55,200 bases of DNA from CAYFUF01 sp964394795 (GCA_964394795.1 CAYMYX010000008.1:1-55200), one strand, 5' to 3'; numbered from the stretch's first letter, positions 15,018 to 24,566 are shown. The notes: generated by a model from the sequence alone, not told the origin. Numbers and translations are program-made.

Positions 15018-18000
15018 ATGCAACATTCACGAAGAAAACCATTAAGTCAAAGATTATTAGCCATATTCTTAGCCTTCTTAATGGTGTTTTCTGGTGGCCT
15101 TTTTTCGCACAGGGCGGAAGCTGCCGGAGAACCAACTGAAGTTGAACAAGTAGATCAAGGGGCTTCAGTAAATTTAGACAATACTACTGGGCCTATTGAC
15201 TCAATTGAGCCTCTTGTTACTGAGGAATCAGTAGAGCCAATTGAACCTGTAGAGCCAATTGATCCAGTGGATCCAGTTGACCCAAGGGAGGTAGAAAATC
15301 CCGAAGATCCCGTAAGTCCAACAGCTGTAATTACGGCAACGTTTGAGTCAAAGTACAGCACCACACCTGAAGTAATGACCGTTGCAACGGCAGGAGAAAC
15401 GGTTAATCTACCTAGTCCAGCAGAAACAACAGTAGTGGACGGATATGCGGAATACGTCTTTCAGGGATGGATAGTTGAGAATGATGAGACTATCTATCTT
15501 GCAGCTAGTGAATATGCGTTGAATACAGATACAACATTCACCGCTGTTTGGGCTAAAACAACAGGCGTAATGATTGATCTTTATCGATTTATTGGAGAAG
15601 AAACTCCTGTAAAAACAGAAATTTACCGCAATCGAACCAATGAAGCAACAGCTTATACCCTTACCAATCAAGCAACAGGCGAAGTAATTAATTCTAATCC
15701 TAAAATGTCAAGACGTGAAACCCTCTCTTTCCAGGATGTTCCTGCTGGAAACTATACCTTGACGATGGATTTACCAGCTGATTCGGCCATGCACCACTTC
15801 TCGGTATATAGCAATGCGACAGTTACTTCTGAAAATACAGCGACTCTTGTTGTACCTCAAGATTCTGGTGTCTTCACGAACTTCAGCCTGTATCTGGAAC
15901 AAGATCCAAACTTAATCGAATACACGACCTTAACTTTTGACCTCAATGGTGGTAAACTCGTTAATCCAGAAAACTATACGTTAGATGAAGAGGGGAATGT
16001 AGTCTTTATTAACCAAAAATATGAAACATTCACCCAACGTGAACAATGGATTCAACTTCATGACACGAAAACGATTTACCATGATAATGGAACGTATGAC
16101 TACTGGGCATATCGCACGGAGAATGGTGCAAGAGTAAATAATGCCACTGTCCTTAGAAATAACATGATTGCTGAAGGTTGGACAGACACGACTTTAGTTG
16201 CCGTTTGGAAAATCGTCGAACCAACCAGCTATACGGTGACCATCGATCCTAATGGGGGAACAATCAACGAGGAATACCGTGTTACGGAAGTTACCCCTGG
16301 TGAAACGTACACCGTACCTTATAATTTCCGTTCTGGTTTAGCTAACTCAGGTTATACCTTAACCGGATACACAGTAACGGGTACTCTGTTAGATACTGAA
16401 GGCAACCCAGTAACCGAACTGAGCAGGTATACGGGTCAGTATACGCCACAAAGTGATGTTACCCTAACTGCAGTCTGGGAAGTTTCTAAAGGTGACGTTC
16501 AAATTCGACTCTATGATGAGAGTCCAAGAGATCAAACTGACGCTTACACTTTGACGCTTACAGCAGAAGACGGAACAGAATATCCATTAACTTCTAACCA
16601 GTTCGGTGCTACTCACCGCACTTGGCGAGTAGATGATGTTCCTAACGGAACGTACACGTTAACGATCGAAGGATATAACCCAGCAGACGTAGTTGCTGAA
16701 TTAACAGGTGGACAATCCTATGGCGCTGGTTCTATCGTAGTTAACGAAGATGGAACGTACACCATTACTCTAGATTTCAATGATGAATCTCCAGCTGCTT
16801 TCAATCGTTTCTCTATCCAAGAAAAGCAACAAAAGATTTCCGTTGAAGTCAGAGATTTAGATAACTTAAGAACAGATCAAGTTACTATTACCATAACTGA
16901 TGAAGATGGCCAAGTCTTTAGAGGCTCATACAATGAGTACAAGCAATGGACAACGAACATGACCCAATTTGCAACAGCAAATAAGGCAATCCTTTCTGCC
17001 GGCACCTACACGATTACGTTATCTGACCTGCCAGAAGATACAAGAGCAGTCATTAATGATACCGTAGCAACACAACAAGCCGTTGCAACAGACGAAGATA
17101 ATGTATTCACTTTAGTTGTTGAAGAAGGCGCTGCTAATACATGGGCAGCGTTCAAACTAGAAGAATATATAACGCACACGGTTACTATCGATCCTAACGG
17201 TGGAACCATCGATGAAGAATACCGCGTAACTGTGGTAGAAGATGGTGATACGTACAGTGTTCCTTACACTTTCAGATCGAATATCGCCAACCCAGGATAC
17301 ACATTAACAGGTTATACCGTTACCGGTACGTTATTGGATGCTGATGGGAACCCAGTAACAGAAATTACCAAGTACCCAACACCTTACACCCCACAAGGGG
17401 ATGTAACATTAACCGCCATCTGGGAAGTAACTGAAGGTAATTTCCGTATCCGATTAGCCGACGATGATACTCAATTCCAAAAGGATAAGTACTCACTCAA
17501 GTTAGTTGCTGAAGATGGAACGGAGTATGTTCTAACTTCTAACTCTTATAACGGCGACTACAGAACATGGCAAGTTGATGATATTCCTAACGGTTCTTAC
17601 ACATTAGTCATTGAAGGACCAGATTCAGAGATTCTATCCTATACTCGAACAGGTGCTAGCTACGTAATTAGTGAATCATTGACGCATAATGGCGACATGA
17701 CCTTTGATTTCGATGTCGTCTTTGAAGATGAAAATCTCGCTGGCTTCGTTCGCTACCGCGTTGAAATTGAAGAAGTAATTAAGCACACCGTAACCATTGA
17801 TCCAAACGGTGGAACAATCGACGAAAACTACCGCGTAACTGAAGTTGTTGATGGCGAAACCTACAGTGTTCCTTACACCTTCCAATCTAAGCTTGCTAAC
17901 CCAGGCTACACTCTAGCAGGTTACACCGTAACCGGTACACTATTAGATGCTGAAGGCAATGCGGTTACAGAAATTACCAAGTATCCAACACCTTACACCC

Positions 18001-19772
18001 CACAAGGCGATGTCACACTAACAGCCATTTGGGAAGTAACAGAAGGTAATTTCCGTATCCATCTAAGTGATGATGCACCAGCACTTCAAAAAGATAAGTA
18101 CGCACTCAAGTTAGTCGCAGAAGACGGAACTGAATATGTATTGACTTCAAACTCTTATGGGCCAACCTATAGACAGTGGGAAGTTGATGATATTCCTAAC
18201 GGTGCTTACACGTTAGTTATTGAAGGACCAGATTCAGAAATCCTATCAGTTGAGCGCACAGGTGGCTCTTACGTGGTTAGTGAATCCTTAACGGATAATG
18301 GCGACATGACCCTTGCCTTCAACGTCGTATTCGAAGATGAGAAACCAACAGCCTTTGTTCGCTACCGCGTAGAGATTCAAGAAGTAATTACACACACTGT
18401 AACCATCGATCCAAACGGTGGAACGATTGACGAAGAATACCGTGTAACAGAGGTTGTTGATGGCGAAACCTACAGTGTTCCTTACACCTTCAGGTCTAAC
18501 CTTGCTAACCCAGGCTACACCTTAGCAGGTTACACCGTTACCGGAACGCTATTGGATGCAAATGGTAACGCAGTAACTGAAATTACTAAGCACCCAACAG
18601 CTTATACGCCACAAGGCGATGTAACGCTTACCGCAATTTGGGCAGTAACTGACGGTAACGTCCGCATTCACTTGGCAGACGAAGCACCAAGTCTCCAACC
18701 TGAGAAGTACTCACTCAAACTAGTAGCTGAAGACGGAACGGAATATGTATTAACTTCCAACTCATACAGTGCTGATTACAGACAATGGGAAGTTGATGAT
18801 GTGCCTAACGGTGCTTACACGTTAGTTATTGAAGGACCAGATTCAGAAATCCTATCAGTTGAGCGCACAGGTGGCTCTTACGTGGTTAGCTCTTCATTGA
18901 CGGATAACGGCGATATGACCCTCGCTTTCGACGTCGTATTTGAAGATGAAAACTTCGCTGGCTTCGTTCGCTACCGCGTTGAAATTCAAGAAACTCCTGA
19001 GCTTCTTCGAGGATGGCAATTGATTGACGGTAACTGGTACTACTACAAGGAAGACGGAACCCCAGCTACAGATGAATGGCTATGGGTTGAAGTCCTTGAT
19101 CAAGAAGGCAACGTTATCGAATATAATTGGAAGTACTTCACTCCTGAAGGCGTAAGTATTGATCAACTGTATCGTGAAAACGGAAACACTTGGTTATCTC
19201 AAGACGGTCCTTATGATAATTACTACAAGGGCTTCTGGGATCACCCAGATAACGAGTACACCTACTACTTCCGTGAGGATTCCGGATCGATGGTTACCGG
19301 ATGGCAATATATCAATGACCACTGGTACTTCTTCCGCGACACTGGCACTATGGTTGATGTTGGTGGCTTCGCATGGGTTCCTGTATTAACAGGTGGACAT
19401 GCTTGGAAGTATTTCGGAACCGACGGAATCAATGATGAACGTTTTTACACCAATGAACTTGGTTGGGTCTGGTTATCTTTAGAAGGACCTTACGAAGGAT
19501 ACCACAGAGGATGGTGGACTGACCCAGCAAACGGTCAAATCTACTACTTCAGAACGACTTCAGGTACTCGCGTTCACGGTTTCCAATTTATCGATGGTGA
19601 CTGGAGATACTTCAGAGAAGGCACAGGTACGCAAGCTTTCGGATGGCAGTTTATCGATGGTTCTTGGTACTACTTTAGAGAGTACGCAGGATCTCGAGTC
19701 ACTGGTCGTCAGTCCATCGACAACCAATGGTACGACTTCACTGCTGACGGTCGTTTAATCGGCTCAAGATAA
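15018..19772 (+). CDS. Giant modular surface protein: InlB-type repeats, CnaB-like modules and cell-wall-binding repeats
   Basis: 1584 residues from ATG 15018, which follows TGGAGG with 5-nt spacing; an upstream in-frame ATG lacks such a site. Signal peptide ending at AEA/AGE. Next come a proline/acidic spacer (15226-15312) and a first InlB/Flg_new-type module (to ~15560). Further modules alternate 'TVTIDPNGGTI...AVWEV' (InlB B-repeat type) with 'KLVAEDGTEYVL...PNG.YTL.I' (transthyretin/CnaB-like). Three copies of a 203-residue pair are in tandem from 17175. From ~19009 to the end there are aromatic 'GWQ.IDG.WYYF' repeats like choline- or glucan-binding domains. There is no LPXTG or membrane anchor, so attachment is probably non-covalent. 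Likely adhesin. Confidence 0.88.
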   Translation: MQHSRRKPLSQRLLAIFLAFLMVFSGGLFSHRAEAAGEPTEVEQVDQGASVNLDNTTGPIDSIEPLVTEESVEPIEPVEPIDPVDPVDPREVENPEDPVSPTAVITATFESKYSTTPEVMTVATAGETVNLPSPAETTVVDGYAEYVFQGWIVENDETIYLAASEYALNTDTTFTAVWAKTTGVMIDLYRFIGEETPVKTEIYRNRTNEATAYTLTNQATGEVINSNPKMSRRETLSFQDVPAGNYTLTMDLPADSAMHHFSVYSNATVTSENTATLVVPQDSGVFTNFSLYLEQDPNLIEYTTLTFDLNGGKLVNPENYTLDEEGNVVFINQKYETFTQREQWIQLHDTKTIYHDNGTYDYWAYRTENGARVNNATVLRNNMIAEGWTDTTLVAVWKIVEPTSYTVTIDPNGGTINEEYRVTEVTPGETYTVPYNFRSGLANSGYTLTGYTVTGTLLDTEGNPVTELSRYTGQYTPQSDVTLTAVWEVSKGDVQIRLYDESPRDQTDAYTLTLTAEDGTEYPLTSNQFGATHRTWRVDDVPNGTYTLTIEGYNPADVVAELTGGQSYGAGSIVVNEDGTYTITLDFNDESPAAFNRFSIQEKQQKISVEVRDLDNLRTDQVTITITDEDGQVFRGSYNEYKQWTTNMTQFATANKAILSAGTYTITLSDLPEDTRAVINDTVATQQAVATDEDNVFTLVVEEGAANTWAAFKLEEYITHTVTIDPNGGTIDEEYRVTVVEDGDTYSVPYTFRSNIANPGYTLTGYTVTGTLLDADGNPVTEITKYPTPYTPQGDVTLTAIWEVTEGNFRIRLADDDTQFQKDKYSLKLVAEDGTEYVLTSNSYNGDYRTWQVDDIPNGSYTLVIEGPDSEILSYTRTGASYVISESLTHNGDMTFDFDVVFEDENLAGFVRYRVEIEEVIKHTVTIDPNGGTIDENYRVTEVVDGETYSVPYTFQSKLANPGYTLAGYTVTGTLLDAEGNAVTEITKYPTPYTPQGDVTLTAIWEVTEGNFRIHLSDDAPALQKDKYALKLVAEDGTEYVLTSNSYGPTYRQWEVDDIPNGAYTLVIEGPDSEILSVERTGGSYVVSESLTDNGDMTLAFNVVFEDEKPTAFVRYRVEIQEVITHTVTIDPNGGTIDEEYRVTEVVDGETYSVPYTFRSNLANPGYTLAGYTVTGTLLDANGNAVTEITKHPTAYTPQGDVTLTAIWAVTDGNVRIHLADEAPSLQPEKYSLKLVAEDGTEYVLTSNSYSADYRQWEVDDVPNGAYTLVIEGPDSEILSVERTGGSYVVSSSLTDNGDMTLAFDVVFEDENFAGFVRYRVEIQETPELLRGWQLIDGNWYYYKEDGTPATDEWLWVEVLDQEGNVIEYNWKYFTPEGVSIDQLYRENGNTWLSQDGPYDNYYKGFWDHPDNEYTYYFREDSGSMVTGWQYINDHWYFFRDTGTMVDVGGFAWVPVLTGGHAWKYFGTDGINDERFYTNELGWVWLSLEGPYEGYHRGWWTDPANGQIYYFRTTSGTRVHGFQFIDGDWRYFREGTGTQAFGWQFIDGSWYYFREYAGSRVTGRQSIDNQWYDFTADGRLIGSR
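17175..19001 (+). repeat. Three in-frame 609-bp tandem repeats inside the giant surface protein
   Basis: The HTVTIDPNGG codons begin at 17175, 17784 and 18393, exactly 609 bp (203 codons) apart. Copies 2 and 3 share an uninterrupted 86-bp identical block (18195-18280 and 18804-18889), suggesting recent recombination. A diverged copy lies upstream from about 16224. Confidence 0.9.
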
Positions 19773-19794
19773 TTGAAGCAGTAAGTAACAACAA

Positions 19795-19825
19795 AGCGGT
19801 TGACCTCACGGTCAACCGCTTTTTC
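19795..19825 (+). terminator. Terminator of the giant surface protein gene
   Basis: AGCGGTTGACC/GGTCAACCGCT stem, four-base loop, T5. Confidence 0.9.
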
Positions 19826-19879
19826 TATGGAAAAGAAGCCTTGTGCTTAGCCGAATAATGGGTATTTATCGATTATGTA

Positions 19880-19979
19880 NNNNNNNNNNNNNNNNNNNNN
19901 NNNNNNNNNNNNNNNNNNNNNNNNNNNNNNNNNNNNNNNNNNNNNNNNNNNNNNNNNNNNNNNNNNNNNNNNNNNNNNN
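19880..19979. other. Assembly gap of 100 N
   Basis: The last 13 bases before the gap and the first 13 after it are the same (TATCGATTATGTA at 19867-19879 and 19980-19992). This is typical of overlapping contig ends joined with a default 100-N spacer. Confidence 0.95.
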
Positions 19980-20023
19980 TATCGATTATGTAAAGATGTT
20001 GCCTGAAGTGGAAGGAGATAAGG

Positions 20024-21364
20024 ATGAAATACATTATTATTGGAGGAGTCGCTGCTGGCGCATCAGCAGTCGCTCAGATTGCACGCTATCAGAAGGAGGC
20101 GGAGATTCGCCTATATGACAAGAGTGCCTATATATCTTATTCCGCTTGCGGGATGCCCTATTATCTGGGGCGAGTAACCGAAGAATTCGATGACATCGTC
20201 CCTAGGACAGAAGAGGATTTTAAGGAAAAGTATGGCACGGATGTCTACTACCGACACGAAGTAACTAAAATTGATCCGACCAAAAAAGAAGTAACGGTAA
20301 AGGACTTAGCAGCAGGAACCACGTTTACCGACAAGTACGATAAACTTCTCATTGCTACCGGAGCAAGCCCGAAAATCCCCAAAATAAAGGGTGGGGACAA
20401 GGAGAATGTGTTTGTCCTCCGAACTGTAGATGATATGTTGGCCATCGACAGCTTTATCCATAACGCTAAGGTGAAAAAGGTGGCTATAATCGGGTCAGGC
20501 ATGATCGGCTTAGAGATGGCGGAGAACTTCATCGCCCGGGGGTTGGAAGTGACCATCGTCAATCGATCAGATAAGATTGGCCCTAAGTTGAGCGACCTTC
20601 TTGCAGAACGGGTAGAGGAGGAACTATTGAAACATGGGGTCAATATCCTAAAAGAGGCTACAACCGCTGAGATCTTTGATGACTACTTGCTTATGGAGGA
20701 TGGCCGCGAGGTCGAAGCGGAAATGGTTCTTCTGACTACCGGTGTAAAACCTAATGTCGAATTGGCGGAAGATGCCGGTATTGAGCTTGGGGAAACAGGC
20801 GCGATAAAGGTAGACTTATCTATGCAGACGAACATTGACTCTATTTATGCAGCGGGAGACTGTTGTGAGCAAAACAACATCATTTTGGATAAACCCACGT
20901 ACAGTCCGCTAGGAACAACATCCAATAAACAAGGACTTGTTGCTGGAGCCAATATGGTGGGAGTCCCATTCCGTCACTCGGGTAGCTTAGGGACTGGCAT
21001 AGTGAAAGTCTTCGACCTAACCATTGGTAAGATTGGTTTGAGCAAGAAACAGGCGGAAGCGGAAGGTTTCGATCCAGTCATTATCGATGTGGATAAAAAA
21101 AGCAATGCGGACTACTTTGAATTTGGTACAATAACTATAAATGCGATGGCTGACAGAAAGACGAAGAAACTACTGGGCGCTCAACTCGTCGGCGAGAAGG
21201 ACGTTGATAAGCGCTTGGATGTCTTAGCTGCAGCGATGACCTATGGAGCAGTGGTAGAAGATTTTGTTCAAATGGATATTTCTTATGCTCCTCCGTATAA
21301 CAGTGTTCGGGATCCATTGATGGTCATGGGCCTTCAGCTGCTTAGTGAAATTGAAAACGTATAA
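20024..21364 (+). CDS. CoA-disulfide reductase / NAD(P)H-dependent FAD oxidoreductase
   Basis: 446 residues. The N-terminal FAD-binding fold starts with IIIGGVAAGAS. The redox-active Cys42 lies in SACGMPYYLG, the single-Cys arrangement of CoA-disulfide reductases and NADH oxidases/peroxidases. The NAD(P)H site is at IIGSGMIGLEMAENF (~150), the second FAD motif is TNIDSIYAAGDCC (~280), and the C-terminal dimerisation domain ends with SYAPPYN. The enzyme keeps CoA reduced or removes O2 or peroxide; the family cannot be split with certainty from sequence alone. ATG at 20024 follows AAGGAG. The upstream promoter may lie in or near the assembly gap. Confidence 0.88.
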   Translation: MKYIIIGGVAAGASAVAQIARYQKEAEIRLYDKSAYISYSACGMPYYLGRVTEEFDDIVPRTEEDFKEKYGTDVYYRHEVTKIDPTKKEVTVKDLAAGTTFTDKYDKLLIATGASPKIPKIKGGDKENVFVLRTVDDMLAIDSFIHNAKVKKVAIIGSGMIGLEMAENFIARGLEVTIVNRSDKIGPKLSDLLAERVEEELLKHGVNILKEATTAEIFDDYLLMEDGREVEAEMVLLTTGVKPNVELAEDAGIELGETGAIKVDLSMQTNIDSIYAAGDCCEQNNIILDKPTYSPLGTTSNKQGLVAGANMVGVPFRHSGSLGTGIVKVFDLTIGKIGLSKKQAEAEGFDPVIIDVDKKSNADYFEFGTITINAMADRKTKKLLGAQLVGEKDVDKRLDVLAAAMTYGAVVEDFVQMDISYAPPYNSVRDPLMVMGLQLLSEIENV

Positions 21365-21392
21365 GGGATTATTGTAATCGACAGGAGGAATT

Positions 21393-21800
21393 ATGGCAGA
21401 CATTATTTGGAATGATCGTAAGCATTGGACGTGGTTTCCAATCAGTTTCACCAAGTATAAATTATCGGAAACTCGTTTCTTCAAAGAGATCGGCCTATTT
21501 AATACGACCTATGAGGAAACCCAACTCTATCGTATTGTCGACGTGCAATTGAGACGATCTTTGGGTCACAAAATTTTTGGAACAGGAAATATCACTTTAC
21601 AGACAAGGGATCGGAACTCACCGGAAATTGTGGTTAGGAATGTTAAAAATTCAGAAAGTGTTAAAGAGATGTTGGTTCAACTCGTTGAAGAGGCAAGGAG
21701 AAGAAACTTCGTTAGAGATATCAACGTTGGCGACGGCTTCGGAGACATGGGTAATTTCGAGGACCTTGATGGAAATGGCATACCTGATCAATTTGAATAA
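21393..21800 (+). CDS. Bacterial PH-domain (bPH2/YdbS-like) protein with a calcium-loop-like tail
   Basis: 135 residues. WTWFPISFTKYKLSETR, 'ELYRI.DV.L....' and 'G.I.L.T.D' match the bacterial PH domain (DUF304) found in YdbS/YdbT-type membrane proteins. Here no transmembrane segment precedes the domain, so it would be soluble. The last residues, DLDGNGIPDQFE, form a D-x-D-x-N/G loop like the thrombospondin type 3 or EF-hand-like calcium motif, which is unusual at this place. ATG at 21393 follows AGGAGG. The gene lies 13 bp before rlmN and probably shares its transcript. Function unknown. Confidence 0.7.
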   Translation: MADIIWNDRKHWTWFPISFTKYKLSETRFFKEIGLFNTTYEETQLYRIVDVQLRRSLGHKIFGTGNITLQTRDRNSPEIVVRNVKNSESVKEMLVQLVEEARRRNFVRDINVGDGFGDMGNFEDLDGNGIPDQFE

Positions 21801-21813
21801 GTAAAGAGCAACT

Positions 21814-22728
21814 ATGTGTAAAAAATTGATGTTAATGCAAGTTGAAGAGGCTGGAGACGGCACCAAGAAATACCTCTTTCAACTTGAAGACGGAAATATG
21901 ATTGAAACAGCCCTTATGCGCCACAACTTTGGCAACACGGTTTGCGTGACCAGCCAAGTTGGTTGCAATATGGGCTGTGCTTTTTGTGCCAGCGGTCAGC
22001 TGATGAAGGTGAGAGACCTAACTTGCAAAGAGATGGTAGCACAGGTAGAAGCGGTGGCCGAAGAGATTGCTCAAGAAGGGGCTGAAACCGAGCAAGAAGA
22101 GGGCCATACCTCTCGCTACATCACCCACATCGTTCTCATGGGGATTGGTGAGCCCTTGGACAATTTGACCAACGTTCAACCTTTTTTAGAAACCATGATG
22201 GACCAGCAGAGCTACAATATTGCGCCAAGAAAGATTACTTTATCAACCTGTGGCCTTGTTCCGGGAATTAAGCGCTTGGCGGATTCAGGGCTGAAGAATA
22301 AATTGGCGATTTCACTACATGGCGCAACGGACGAAGTGCGGAATCAATTGATGCCAATTAACCGAAAATACCCGATGGATGAGCTCTTCGAAGCAGTCGA
22401 CTATTACATCGACAAGACCAATTCGAGAGTGGCTCTGGAGTACATCATGATTGACGGGCTAACGGATACATTGGAGCAGGCACAGTCTTTGGTCAACCGT
22501 ATAGGAAAGTATAGGAAGAAAATTATGGTCAACCTAATTCCCTATAATGCCGTTGATGGTGTCCACTTCAAACGCAGCTCCAAGGAAAATATTCAAGCCT
22601 TCTTTGAGTATCTGATACGCAGAAAGATCTTCACTTTCCGTAGGGAAGAAAAGGGAAGTGATGTCAAAGCCGCTTGTGGCCAACTTCGGAGTAGACAACT
22701 ACAAATTGACAAAGAAAAAAGCAGCTAG
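21814..22728 (+). CDS. rlmN: RlmN-like radical SAM methyltransferase, short N-terminus
   Basis: 304 residues, whereas typical RlmN has about 350-365. The radical SAM cluster is CNMGCAFC (Cys51, 55, 58). The methyl-accepting Cys288 in AACGQL, which RlmN needs to methylate adenosine C2, is present, as is GIGEPLDN. RlmN modifies A2503 of 23S rRNA and A37 of some tRNAs. Only about 16 residues precede the 'KKYLFQLEDG' strand, so the usual N-terminal helical accessory domain (~75 residues) is missing. The preceding DNA codes for the PH-domain protein in its own frame, so no start further upstream is available. The Shine-Dalgarno site is weak. It could be a functional short form or an eroded gene. 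Confidence 0.85.
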   Translation: MCKKLMLMQVEEAGDGTKKYLFQLEDGNMIETALMRHNFGNTVCVTSQVGCNMGCAFCASGQLMKVRDLTCKEMVAQVEAVAEEIAQEGAETEQEEGHTSRYITHIVLMGIGEPLDNLTNVQPFLETMMDQQSYNIAPRKITLSTCGLVPGIKRLADSGLKNKLAISLHGATDEVRNQLMPINRKYPMDELFEAVDYYIDKTNSRVALEYIMIDGLTDTLEQAQSLVNRIGKYRKKIMVNLIPYNAVDGVHFKRSSKENIQAFFEYLIRRKIFTFRREEKGSDVKAACGQLRSRQLQIDKEKSS

Positions 22729-22744
22729 GTTCTAGCTGCTTTTT
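22716..22744. terminator. Bidirectional terminator overlapping the rlmN stop codon
   Basis: AAAAAGCAGCTAG/CTAGCTGCTTTTT with a three-base loop. The rlmN TAG lies in the left arm. It also ends the convergent metallopeptidase gene. Confidence 0.85.
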
Positions 22745-22755
22745 GTATGCTTCAG

Positions 22756-23613
22756 TTAGAGGTCGCTAGCATCGGGCTCACTGTAGGTGTCCCAACCGGA
22801 TAAATCTCCGGCATCAAAACCTTTCTTGTACCACCGGCTCCGTTGTTCACTGGTGCCGTGAGTGAAGGACTCGGGTGTAACGCGACCGAGTTGCGATTCC
22901 TGAATGGTATCGTCACCGATTGCCCAAGCTGCGGAAATCGCTTCATCGATATCTCCCGCTTCCAGGTAACCCTTATCGTCTTGGTAACGGGCAACAACAC
23001 CGGCTAGGTAATCTGCTTGAAGTTCTAAGCGAACGGTCCACTCGTTAGCTTCCGTTTGAGAAGCTCTGCTTCTACGATTGTTGACTTCACCAAGGACGCC
23101 AGTTACGTTTTGCACGTGATGGGCGACTTCGTGGGAAATGACGTAGGCCAAGATAAAGTCGCCTTCATCTGCCCCGAACTTATTTATCAGCTCATCGTAG
23201 AAGGATAGGTCCATGTAGATGGTTTCATCCACCGAACAGTAGAAGGGACCCATTCCTGATTGACCAACGCCACATCCTGTTTCAACAGCATCCTGATAGA
23301 CAACCATTTTTGCCGGGCGATAGTCATAACCATATTCTGCAAGGATTGCATTCCAAGCATCTTCTGTATCTTTTAGAACGACAGAGGCATAGTCGAACTT
23401 GTCCTGTTCATCTTGAGTTAATTCAACACTTTCCTGAGTGACTTGTCCGCCACCACCGCCACCGAGGCCAACATTAAGAGCAGCCAACGGATTACCGGTT
23501 AGGAAGAAGACTAGTAAACCAAGTAGGAGACCACCGCCGCCAATAGCAGCACCTCGAGTGCCTCGTCCTCGGTTAGAGATATTGGAACTTCCCCGTCTAC
23601 CTCTCCATTTCAT
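22756..23613 (-). CDS. ypfJ: YpfJ-family neutral zinc metallopeptidase
   Basis: 285 residues from the ATG ending at 23613 (GGGAGGT six bases upstream). The N-terminal tail is basic and Gly/Arg-rich, followed by one membrane segment (GGGLLLGLLVFFLTG). The rest should lie outside. The zinc motif HEVAHH is near residue 165 in VISHEVAHHVQ, and 'ELQADYLAGV' supplies the third ligand (Glu/Asp) as in the family. The Cys pair around 'GCGVGQSGMGPFYC' is also a family feature. The biological substrate is not known. Its transcript ends at the terminator shared with rlmN. Confidence 0.88.
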   Translation of the reverse strand: MKWRGRRGSSNISNRGRGTRGAAIGGGGLLLGLLVFFLTGNPLAALNVGLGGGGGGQVTQESVELTQDEQDKFDYASVVLKDTEDAWNAILAEYGYDYRPAKMVVYQDAVETGCGVGQSGMGPFYCSVDETIYMDLSFYDELINKFGADEGDFILAYVISHEVAHHVQNVTGVLGEVNNRRSRASQTEANEWTVRLELQADYLAGVVARYQDDKGYLEAGDIDEAISAAWAIGDDTIQESQLGRVTPESFTHGTSEQRSRWYKKGFDAGDLSGWDTYSEPDASDL

Positions 23614-23693
23614 AACATTACCTCCCACATAATTAGTTAAGTGATATATGCCCTAGAATTGACTTTTTACTTATTTTCTATTCAATTCTCGCC

Positions 23694-24542
23694 TTATTTA
23701 AAGCAAGAATCACAATGTCTCGCTATGCCACCCAATCCCGTCTCCCGCAAACTAGGGGGAAGGGAGTCGCCTACTTCTTGCATGGCCACCACTACATTGT
23801 CGAATTTAGCGAAACTTTGAACACCAGCGAGGGCCATCTCAGCCGCCCCCAACGCATTCAAGACGCCATTGGCATTTCGCATAAAGCAAGGATATTCCAC
23901 CCGGCCACCGATGGGGTCACATACAAGGCCTAGGACATTGACGATGGCAAAGCCAGCTGCATTCAGCGCTTCTTCCGGAGTTCCACCGCTGAGCTCTACG
24001 AGGGCCGCTGCAGACATGGCAGCCGCACTTCCTGTCTCCGCCTGGCAACCTCCCTCCGCACCGGACACGTTGGCTCTGTGCATGATGACTGCCCCGATTT
24101 GAGAAGCGGTAAGTAAGCCCTTGATCATTTCTCTGTCCTCAACATCAGACTTCTTCTGCCAATAGAGGAGGCAAGCGGGTAAGATGCCGGCTGCGCCGGC
24201 AGTGGGACTGGCTACAATTTTTCCCATGGCTGCATTAACTTCAGATGTGGAGATCGCACTGCTTAGGAGTTCTACCAATTCTTCAGGGAGAAATTGAGCC
24301 CTTGTCCGATGGTCATGGACCCGTTTCGCGTTTCCCCGAAGGAGGCCTGAAACGGAGTGAAGCTCTTCCTTTTGCCCTTGGGTGGCAGCATCCTTCATGA
24401 CCTGGTAAACGCCTAAGAGCTCGCTAATTAATTCTTCTTCCGTCTGGTTCTGGTCGACAAGGGAGGAGGCGAGGGCAACTTCCCATATGGCCCGATTTGT
24501 CTCCTGACAATCAGTTAATAACTTTTCTGCATTTCTATACAT
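23694..24542 (-). CDS. sdaAA: L-serine dehydratase, alpha subunit
   Basis: 282 residues, the size of the alpha chain of the split iron-sulfur L-serine dehydratase, which deaminates L-serine to pyruvate and ammonia. Family signatures present are SPTAGAAGILPA, the Cys-containing GAEGGCQAE, VCDPIGGRVEYPC and the C-terminal Cys pair (CDSCF). Three of these Cys normally hold the oxygen-sensitive 4Fe-4S cluster. The gene follows sdaAB by 24 bp in one operon. The enzyme points to serine fermentation in an anaerobic or microaerobic cell. Confidence 0.95.
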   Translation of the reverse strand: MYRNAEKLLTDCQETNRAIWEVALASSLVDQNQTEEELISELLGVYQVMKDAATQGQKEELHSVSGLLRGNAKRVHDHRTRAQFLPEELVELLSSAISTSEVNAAMGKIVASPTAGAAGILPACLLYWQKKSDVEDREMIKGLLTASQIGAVIMHRANVSGAEGGCQAETGSAAAMSAAALVELSGGTPEEALNAAGFAIVNVLGLVCDPIGGRVEYPCFMRNANGVLNALGAAEMALAGVQSFAKFDNVVVAMQEVGDSLPPSLRETGLGGIARHCDSCFK

Positions 24543-24566
24543 ACTTCTTCTCCATTCTAGGAGTGA

